Source: Arthrobacter sp. 31Y
GTDB taxonomy: Bacteria; Actinomycetota; Actinomycetes; Actinomycetales; Micrococcaceae
DNA length: 64,000 bases
Direction of reading: 5' to 3'
Assembly: GCF_000526335.1 (NCBI RefSeq)
Contig: NZ_JAFW01000001.1
Span: 434,001 to 498,000 of the forward strand
In this document: positions 57,555-64,000 of the stretch, piece after piece
Layout: each line of letters starts with the position of its first letter
Position numbering within the stretch: position 1 is the first letter of the stretch
Program-made: the position numbers and the translations under genes
Notes under the pieces: generated by a model
Told to the model about the DNA's origin: nothing
Database searches by the model: none
Seen by the model: the letters and a program-made list of their open reading frames with translations, nothing else

Positions 57555-58760
57555 CTAGTTGAGCAGTGCGTCCACAAAGTTTTCGGCGTCGAACGGTGCG
57601 AGGTCGTCCGGGCCTTCGCCCAAGCCAATAAGCTTCACGGGGACGCCCAGCGATTTCTGGATGGCCACAACAATGCCGCCCTTGGCAGTTCCGTCCAGCT
57701 TTGTCAGCACGATGCCGGTGATGTTGACGACCTCTGCGAAAACGCGGGCCTGGTTGAGGCCGTTCTGGCCGGTGGTGGCGTCCAGGACCAGCAGGACCTC
57801 GTCCACTTCGGCCAGCTTCTCAATGACCCGCTTGACCTTGCCGAGCTCATCCATCAGGCCGGTCTTGTTTTGGAGGCGTCCAGCAGTGTCAACCATGACG
57901 ACGTCGACCTCCTGGTCGATGCCGGCTTTCACAGCTTCGTAGGCCACGGACGCAGGATCGGCGCCGTCGATGTCGGACTTGACGGTGGGCACACCCACGC
58001 GCTGTCCCCACGTGGCCAACTGTTCGGCAGCAGCAGCTCGGAAAGTATCAGCGGCCCCCAACAGGACGTCCTTGTCTTCGGCTACCAGCACACGTGCCAG
58101 CTTGCCCACCGTGGTGGTCTTGCCAACGCCGTTCACCCCAACAACAAGGACGACGGCGGGACGGTCGCCTTTGCGCTCGACGTTCAAGGAACGGTCCATC
58201 CCTGGATCAACCAGCTTGATGAGTTCCTCACGGAGCATCGCCTTAACGTCCTCGGGGCTCCGGGTACCCAACACCTTGACGCGCTCACGCAGGGCGTCAA
58301 CCAACTGCATGGTGGGTTCAGTGCCAAGGTCGGCCAGCAGGAGTGTCTCTTCTACCTCGTCCCAGACGTTTTCGTCGATCTTGTCGCCCGACAACAAAGC
58401 CAGGAGACCCTTGCCCAAGATGTTGTTGGACTTGATCAAGCGGGCGCGAAGGCGGGTGAGCCTGCCTTCCACCGGTGCCGGAGTGTCAATGGCGATTGTT
58501 TCGAGCCCGGCGGCGTCATCCGGGACATCAGTGTCCTCCACCGTCCCGTCGAAGGTGGGAGCCGGTGCTTTCACCGCATCCGGGCGGTCCTCCACAAGGG
58601 TTCCGCCGCCTGCTGCCGATGACTGGACGGGATCGTTCGCGTCGCGTGTTCCGGGGTACTTGGCGCCGGTCTTCCGGGCTTTCAACAGTACCGGCACGAG
58701 TCCGCCGACCACTACGAGCGCAGCGAGAATGGACAGAATTATGGGTAGGAAATCGTTCAC
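57555..58760 (-). CDS. ftsY: Signal recognition particle receptor FtsY
   Basis: 401 residues. One N-terminal membrane span (LPIILSILAALVVVGGLVPVLL), an acidic linker to ~95, then the NG domain: GVNGVGKTTTVGKLA, DTFRAAAAEQL, DTAGRLQNKTGLMDEL, TKLDGTAKGG. Actinobacterial FtsY is typically membrane-anchored like this. It receives Ffh-ribosome complexes. 20 bp after smc. Confidence 0.96.
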   Translation of the reverse strand: MNDFLPIILSILAALVVVGGLVPVLLKARKTGAKYPGTRDANDPVQSSAAGGGTLVEDRPDAVKAPAPTFDGTVEDTDVPDDAAGLETIAIDTPAPVEGRLTRLRARLIKSNNILGKGLLALLSGDKIDENVWDEVEETLLLADLGTEPTMQLVDALRERVKVLGTRSPEDVKAMLREELIKLVDPGMDRSLNVERKGDRPAVVLVVGVNGVGKTTTVGKLARVLVAEDKDVLLGAADTFRAAAAEQLATWGQRVGVPTVKSDIDGADPASVAYEAVKAGIDQEVDVVMVDTAGRLQNKTGLMDELGKVKRVIEKLAEVDEVLLVLDATTGQNGLNQARVFAEVVNITGIVLTKLDGTAKGGIVVAIQKSLGVPVKLIGLGEGPDDLAPFDAENFVDALLN

Positions 58761-58780
58761 TCCCCTACCTTCTCATAAAG

Positions 58781-61700
58781 CTATGCCCCGGCACCGAGCC
58801 TCTGGCTGATGACAGTTGAGACGCCGTCGCCCCTCATCGTCACTCCGTACAGCGCGTCTGCCACTTCCATGGTGCGCTTCTGGTGGGTAATCACAATCAA
58901 CTGGCTGGACTCACGCAGTTCCTCAAAGATGGTGATGAGCCGGCCCAGGTTGGTATCGTCCAAAGCCGCCTCCACTTCGTCCATGACATAGAACGGCGAG
59001 GGACGTGCTTTGAAGATGGCCACCAACAGCGCCACTGCGGTGAGTGAGCGCTCACCGCCGGAAAGCAGCGAAAGCCTCTTGATTTTCTTGCCCGCCGGCC
59101 GCGCCTCCACTTCAATCCCGGTATTGAGCATGTCGTCAGGGTCCGTGAGTACCAACCTGCCTTCACCGCCGGGAAAGAGCCTGGCAAAGACGTGGTCGAA
59201 CTGGGCTGACGTGTCAGCAAAGGCTTCGGTGAAAACCTGCTGGACCCGGTTGTCCACCTCTTTGATGATGTCCAACAGGTCCTTACGGCTGGACTTGAGG
59301 TCCTCAAGCTGCGAGCTCAGGAACTGGTGCCGTTCTTCCAGGGCGGCGAACTCTTCCAACGCAAGCGGGTTTACTTTGCCAAGAGCCGCGAGCTCACGCT
59401 CGGCTTTTTTCAGCCTCTTCTCCTGCTCCGCCCGGACGAAAGGAATACCCTCCACGATGGTCTCGCCGTTTTCATCCACGGGAGCCCGTAGTTCAGCCCA
59501 CTTGTCCGTGACGGTTCCAGGTGGCAGGGGAACCGGCTGATCGGGACCATAATCGGCAATGAGCTGCTCGGCGGAGAGCCCCAGTTCTTCAATAGACCGC
59601 GCTTCCAACGCCTCGATGCGCAGCCGCTGCTGTGTCCGCGCCATCTCATCCCGGTGCACCGAGTCTGTCAGTTCGGCAAGCTCCCGCGCCAGGGCGTCGT
59701 TACCGGAGCGGACCTCGGCGAGTTCCTTCTCCAGCTGCTCCCGCTTTTGCTCGGCAAGGTCACGATCGTAACCGGCCAAATCCACGGAAACGTCGATGAA
59801 CCTTAGCGTCTGCTCCACCGCTGACGCGACCGCCGCCGCACGCTGAGCCTGAGCACGGCGGCGTTGCGCGCGTCGAGCGGCCTCTTCACGGGCACGGCGT
59901 TCGGTCGCTGCTGCCCGCTCAAGCGATGCCGCCCTGTTCCTGATGGCGCCCAGTTGCTCCTCGGAAGTCCGGAGGGCAAGCCGGGCTTCGGTTTCCAAAG
60001 CCCGGGTAGTCCTGGCTTGGGCAGCGAGTTCGTCACGCTGATCCGTGGACGGTTCCTCGTCCGGTGCTTCCTGGGCGGCGGCGAGGCGTTCCGCGGCGAC
60101 TTCGAGGTCGAGCTGGGCTTCTGCGATGTTGGCTTCAGCCTTGGACATGGACGCCGCGAGCCTTTCACTCTCGCCAACGGCGCTGCGAAGAACGGAGTTC
60201 AGATGACCCAGGCGCTCAGCTACGGCGGCAAGGCGGGCATCCGATTCATGCAGGCGCTCCAGCGCGGCGTCTGCACGGTCCTGGGCCTCGGCACGGCGTG
60301 CTTGAGCCCCGGCCAAGGTGAAGCGTCCACGTTCCAGACGGGCCGTGACCTCCTGAAGCCGGGCAACGGCGTCGTCCACTGCCGCCTGAACTTCAAGCAG
60401 CGACGGCGCGGTGGCCGATCCACCGGTGACTGTCAGAGAGGTGAGGACGTCACCTTCACGTGTAACGGCACTGATGTCGGGTTGTTCGGCGATGAGAGCT
60501 ACCGCTGCCTCCACATCATCAACGACGGCGGTACGGGCCAGGAGCCCCAGCGCGCCCTGGGCAGCTGGATCAGTAATACGGACGACGTCGGATGCCCAAC
60601 GGCTGCCTGCGGGCAGCGCGGGGTTTGCACGAAGGTCTTCGCCTGCGGTGGCACTTCCGGCAAGAATCAGTGATGCGCGCCCGGCGTCGTCATCCTTCAG
60701 TCTGCGGATGGCTGCCAGGGCACTGTCAGTATCGGCAACCACCAAGGCGTCCGAGGCGCTGCCCAAGGCGGCAGCCACGGCAGCCTCGTATCCCGGCTCG
60801 ATGGTCACCAAAGCAGCCAGAGGGCCAAGGACGCCATCGGCTGTCAAGAGACTTCCGGACCCGTCCTTGCGGTTGAGGCCAAGTTGAAGGGCATCGCGTC
60901 GTGCCGTCAGGGCGTCCCGTTCACGGACAGCTTCCCGTTCAGAGGCCTTCAGCTCCTCAATTTCCCTGATGACTGCATCCAGGACATCGTTGGCATTCTC
61001 GTAATCGGCGTCGAGGCTTTCCTCGCCATCTTCGACGCCGGCCACTTGTGACTCCAGTGCAGTGAACTCGCTCTGGGCCTTGCGACGCCGATCATCACCG
61101 GACGCCAGAGATTCCCTGAGGCGACCACGTTCGGCCTCGGCAGCTTCAGCCCGGGATCTGGCCGCGGCCACTTGGCCCGCCAATTTGGCCAGCCCCTCCC
61201 TCCGGTCGGCTGCAGCCCGCAACATGGCCGTTAGGCGCTTGTCCTCCGCAGCTGCGAGCGCCTCGGCCGAGTCCTTCGCTACCGTTGCCTCCAGGAGAGC
61301 CGCCTGCTTGGCAAGGATGTCGTGTTCAAGGGTGGCCTGTTCCTCACGTACCCGGGCAGCCTGACGCTCAAGGTGTTCGGGGTCGCGTCCAGTATCCGGG
61401 GAGGCTTCCGCGGAACCCAGAAGCCTCCTGCGTTCGGTGGCCAGGGATCCGAGGGAGCGCAGCCTTTCCCGGCTTGCTGACAGCTGGTACCAATCCTCGC
61501 GTGCGGCGTTGAGTCGCGGGGTGGCTTCGGCGGCTTGTTGCTCCAGTGCAGCTTGGCGTCGCCTGCCCGTGCCAAGCCCTGCCTCAACCACCTGGCGGCG
61601 CTCTTTGAGCGCTGCTTCGTCGGCAACGTCCTTTTCAAGCGTGGTTGTCAGGTGAACGAGGTCGTCCGCCAGGAGTCGGGCGCGGGCATCCCGGACGTCG

Positions 61701-62359
61701 AACTGGACTGTTTGGGCGCGGCGGGCTATCTCCGCCTGCTTGCCCAACGGAGTCAGTTGCCGCCGTATCTCGGCCGTGAGGTCTCCGAGCCGCGCGAGGT
61801 TGGCCTGCATGGCTTCGAGCTTGCGGACAGTCTTTTCCTTGCGCCTGCGGTGCTTGAGGATTCCTGCTGCTTCTTCGATGAAGCCGCGGCGGTCCTCGGG
61901 AGTCGCGTGGAGCACGCGGTCCAGTTGGCCTTGTCCCACAATGACGTGCATTTCCCGGCCCAAGCCGGAATCGGAGAGGAGTTCCTGGATGTCCAAGAGC
62001 CTGCAGGGTGCGCCGTTGATGGCGTATTCGGACCCGCCCGTCCGGAAGAGAGTCCGGGAGATGGTCACTTCGCTGTACTCGATGGGGAGCGCGTTGTCTG
62101 CGTTGTCGATTGTCAAGGCAACGTGTGCCCTGCCCAGGGGTGGCCTGCCCGAGGTACCTGCGAAGATGACGTCTTCCATCTTGCCGCCGCGGAGGGTTTT
62201 GGCGCCCTGCTCCCCCATGACCCAGGCCAAGGCATCCACGACGTTGGATTTGCCCGATCCGTTGGGGCCGACGACGGCGGTGACGCCGGGCTCAAAGTCG
62301 AAGGTCGTGGCTGACGCAAACGACTTGAATCCTCGGACAGTCAAACTTTTCAGGTGCAA
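58781..62359 (-). CDS. smc: Chromosome segregation ATPase SMC
   Basis: 1192 residues from TTG 62359 (MHLKSLTVRGFKSFA). Walker A VVGPNGSGKSNVVDALAWV (~residues 25-43), long coiled coils, hinge ~500-660 (GVLGPLAALVTIEPGYEAAVAAALG), and the C-terminal LSLLSGGERSLTAVALL / FYVMDEVEAALDDTNL ABC head. It compacts and aligns chromosomes with ScpAB. An in-frame ATG at 62464 with an AGGGG site would add 35 residues. Confidence 0.96.
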   Translation of the reverse strand: MHLKSLTVRGFKSFASATTFDFEPGVTAVVGPNGSGKSNVVDALAWVMGEQGAKTLRGGKMEDVIFAGTSGRPPLGRAHVALTIDNADNALPIEYSEVTISRTLFRTGGSEYAINGAPCRLLDIQELLSDSGLGREMHVIVGQGQLDRVLHATPEDRRGFIEEAAGILKHRRRKEKTVRKLEAMQANLARLGDLTAEIRRQLTPLGKQAEIARRAQTVQFDVRDARARLLADDLVHLTTTLEKDVADEAALKERRQVVEAGLGTGRRRQAALEQQAAEATPRLNAAREDWYQLSASRERLRSLGSLATERRRLLGSAEASPDTGRDPEHLERQAARVREEQATLEHDILAKQAALLEATVAKDSAEALAAAEDKRLTAMLRAAADRREGLAKLAGQVAAARSRAEAAEAERGRLRESLASGDDRRRKAQSEFTALESQVAGVEDGEESLDADYENANDVLDAVIREIEELKASEREAVRERDALTARRDALQLGLNRKDGSGSLLTADGVLGPLAALVTIEPGYEAAVAAALGSASDALVVADTDSALAAIRRLKDDDAGRASLILAGSATAGEDLRANPALPAGSRWASDVVRITDPAAQGALGLLARTAVVDDVEAAVALIAEQPDISAVTREGDVLTSLTVTGGSATAPSLLEVQAAVDDAVARLQEVTARLERGRFTLAGAQARRAEAQDRADAALERLHESDARLAAVAERLGHLNSVLRSAVGESERLAASMSKAEANIAEAQLDLEVAAERLAAAQEAPDEEPSTDQRDELAAQARTTRALETEARLALRTSEEQLGAIRNRAASLERAAATERRAREEAARRAQRRRAQAQRAAAVASAVEQTLRFIDVSVDLAGYDRDLAEQKREQLEKELAEVRSGNDALARELAELTDSVHRDEMARTQQRLRIEALEARSIEELGLSAEQLIADYGPDQPVPLPPGTVTDKWAELRAPVDENGETIVEGIPFVRAEQEKRLKKAERELAALGKVNPLALEEFAALEERHQFLSSQLEDLKSSRKDLLDIIKEVDNRVQQVFTEAFADTSAQFDHVFARLFPGGEGRLVLTDPDDMLNTGIEVEARPAGKKIKRLSLLSGGERSLTAVALLVAIFKARPSPFYVMDEVEAALDDTNLGRLITIFEELRESSQLIVITHQKRTMEVADALYGVTMRGDGVSTVISQRLGAGA

Positions 62360-62491
62360 GGCGCTTCGGTTCTCCTGGATGGCCCGGGTGTCTGTATCCA
62401 CTAAATCTACTGCGGTTTGCACGAAATCTGCGGATCTGAAAGCGGAAGCCCTTGCGGGCGGCATGCCACACCCCTACACTCCTGCCAAGGG

Positions 62492-62548
62492 TTACTTGGC
62501 GGATTCGTTCCTGTGGTCCGGCTTCGGCTTGAACTTCTGTTCGGTCAT
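62492..62548 (-). other. 18-codon open frame upstream of smc
   Basis: A frame MTEQKFKPKPDHRNESAK ends 28 bp before the alternative smc ATG. It is basic and lysine/proline-rich. The surrounding 244 bp have no other coding signal. Weak evidence for translation. Confidence 0.25.
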
Positions 62549-62708
62549 TGCCGGGTCCGGTCCCGTTCTTGGGAACGTTCATCCGCACCAATCCTGAATT
62601 TCACAACTGAAGATCTTGGTTTGACCCTGGCTGGGGAGCGGCAAGCAGGGGCTGCGCTTAATTGCGTGGCCCTGTCTTAGCAATCGGCGTACCACTCCAG
62701 GAGTTCTC

Positions 62709-64000
62709 ATGCCCGGTCCTTCAGCTACCCAACCGCAGCGGGTCTTCAAAGGCTTCCTTGTGCCTTTGGTGCTTGCCATGGTGGCAGCCCTGCTGCCCCT
62801 TTCAGCACCGGCAGCAGTTGCGGCGGGGCCGTGCGATCCTGTGGTGAACCTTGTGGCGTGCGAGAACTCCAAGACCGGAAGTCCGCCCTCCGAGTGGGAT
62901 ATCAGTGGCGCCGGTGATGACAGCATTCAGGGCTTCTCCACCGAGATCAGCGTGAACGCGGGGCAGCCCATCCGTTTCAAGGTGGATACGAGCGCCCCCA
63001 GCTACACCATCGCGATTTATCGCACGGGCTGGTACGGCGGCCTGGGCGCGCGCAAAATCGCAGACGTGACGCCGTCGGTCCTCCGGCAGAATCAACCAGC
63101 CTGCCGCAGCGACGCCACCACAGGCATTTTTGACTGCGGCACCTGGGCAGTGTCCGCAACGTGGCAGGTGCCGGCTACAGCCGTCTCAGGGGTCTACATC
63201 GCTCTGCTGAAGCGGCCTGATACAGGGGAGAAAAGCCACATCACGTTTATCGTGCGTAACGACGGTAACCGTTCCGCAGTGGTCTTCCAGACCGCTGACC
63301 AGACGTGGCAGGCCTACAACTCCTACGGGGGTGCTGACTTCTATCAGGGCGTCAACGGCCGTGCCTATAAGGTCAGTTACAACCGCCCCATGGCAACCAG
63401 GGGAGGACCGGATGGCCGTGACTTCTACTTCGCCAACGAATACCCCATGGTGCGTTTCCTTGAGCAGAACGGCTACGACGTCAGCTACATCAGTGGTCTC
63501 GATGCGGACCGCAACGGCGCCGAGTTATTGAACCACAAAGTGTTCCTGTCTGTAGGCCACGACGAATACTGGTCAGGACCGCAGCGGGCCAACGTCACGG
63601 CCGCGAGGGACGCAGGAGTGAATCTCCAGTTCCTCTCCGGCAACGAAATGTACTGGAGGACACGGTTTGAGCCCTCCGCGGTGGATGGTGCGGCCAACCG
63701 CACCCTGACCTGCTACAAGGAAACGTGGGCAAACGAAAAGATTGATCCCACTGTGCAGTGGACGGGCACCTGGCGGGATCCTCGCTTTGCTTCCCAAGCC
63801 AACGGCGGCGGGCTCCCCGAGAATGGGTTGACAGGCACCCTGTACATGTCCAACTTCTCAGACCTACCTGTGACAGTATCCGCAGAGGAAGGGAAAGCAC
63901 GGCTCTGGCGCAACACGCCTTTGGCGACGCTTTCCGCTGGTTCTTCCGCAGCCTTGGCTCCCCACACCGTGGGATATGAGTCAAACGAAGATCTGGACAA
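62709..64000 (+). CDS. Secreted protein with N,N-dimethylformamidase-type large-subunit domain (3' partial)
   Basis: Open to the window end, at least 430 residues, with AGGAG 5 bp before the ATG. A signal peptide is clear (KGFLVPLVLAMVAALLPLSAPAAVAA). After it, CENSKTGSPPSEWDI, RTGWYGGLGARKI and later NEYPMVRFLEQNGYDVSYISG, LSVGHDEYWSGPQRA and FLSGNEMYWRTRFE are the conserved blocks of the DMFase large-subunit-like domain seen in secreted actinobacterial proteins. Relatives often add Ig-like or DUF4082 modules at the C-terminus. Enzymatic activity is unproven. Confidence 0.75.
   Translation, partial: MPGPSATQPQRVFKGFLVPLVLAMVAALLPLSAPAAVAAGPCDPVVNLVACENSKTGSPPSEWDISGAGDDSIQGFSTEISVNAGQPIRFKVDTSAPSYTIAIYRTGWYGGLGARKIADVTPSVLRQNQPACRSDATTGIFDCGTWAVSATWQVPATAVSGVYIALLKRPDTGEKSHITFIVRNDGNRSAVVFQTADQTWQAYNSYGGADFYQGVNGRAYKVSYNRPMATRGGPDGRDFYFANEYPMVRFLEQNGYDVSYISGLDADRNGAELLNHKVFLSVGHDEYWSGPQRANVTAARDAGVNLQFLSGNEMYWRTRFEPSAVDGAANRTLTCYKETWANEKIDPTVQWTGTWRDPRFASQANGGGLPENGLTGTLYMSNFSDLPVTVSAEEGKARLWRNTPLATLSAGSSAALAPHTVGYESNEDLD

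Noticed and set aside
57537-58622. 361-codon frame opposite ftsY
   Set aside because: Shadow frame, composition-driven.

Overview
The window looks like the chromosome of a high-GC Gram-positive actinobacterium of the Arthrobacter/Paenarthrobacter type (Micrococcales). The support is the order fasR-like/fabD/fabH/acpP/fabF downstream of aceE, the smc-ftsY-amtB-glnK-ffh and rpsP-khpA-rimM-trmD-rplS-lepB-rnhB-DUF2469-yraN-comM-dprA-xerC blocks, actinobacterial families (DUF3052, DUF3145, DUF2469, DUF6504), frequent GTG/TTG starts and several probable leaderless genes. Gene identities come from reading the translated sequences; no database search was run.

Layout. 1-6,450 is the late end of a prophage: a receptor-binding protein with a polysaccharide-deacetylase domain, two small proteins, a holin-like protein, an M23 endolysin, a second holin-like protein, a beta-helix tail spike, then a glycosyltransferase-like gene on the opposite strand and a small orphan gene. 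No integrase or capsid gene is in view. The prophage ends beside the RNase P RNA gene (rnpB, minus strand). 7.0-12.7 kb is core metabolism: yaaA, a coiled-coil protein with a degenerate zinc ribbon, a Nif3-like protein, msrA, the cysK-cysE cysteine operon and an SDR. 12.8-23.7 kb is a sugar-acid region: gnd, a FadR-type regulator, an idnD/idnO-like operon with a 3-hydroxyisobutyrate-dehydrogenase-type reductase, a D-2-hydroxyacid dehydrogenase, a surface O-acyltransferase, an MHS-family transporter and an IclR regulator. One 32-bp motif recurs before the IclR gene and the transporter, and its core recurs in the divergent promoter of the hydroxyacid dehydrogenase and idn operon, so the region may be one regulon.

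23.8-26.3 kb holds a DUF6504 gene, tRNA-Val(TAC), and a DUF3052-ahpE-sirtuin operon. 26.7-34.8 kb holds aceE, a PucR/FasR-type activator and the type II fatty-acid synthase operon, linking acetyl-CoA supply to chain elongation. 34.8-46.1 kb is a leftward block: DUF3145; DNA uptake and recombination genes (yraN, comM, dprA, xerC); rnhB; two tandem signal peptidases; and ribosome biogenesis genes.

46.2-51 kb carries a two-domain VOC dioxygenase-like gene with a palindromic operator, an amidohydrolase, thiC under a TPP riboswitch and an alpha/beta hydrolase lacking the usual nucleophile. 51-62.4 kb has ffh, zwf, glnK-amtB (with a GlnR-like box), an MFS exporter, ftsY and smc. From 62.7 kb to the window end runs an incomplete gene for a secreted protein resembling the N,N-dimethylformamidase large-subunit domain.

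I saw no CRISPR array, insertion sequence or clear new defence system. The most original signals are regulatory (the IclR motif set, the GntR-type palindrome at gnd, the repeats before fabD, the VOC palindrome) and several enzymes that have lost canonical metal or catalytic residues.
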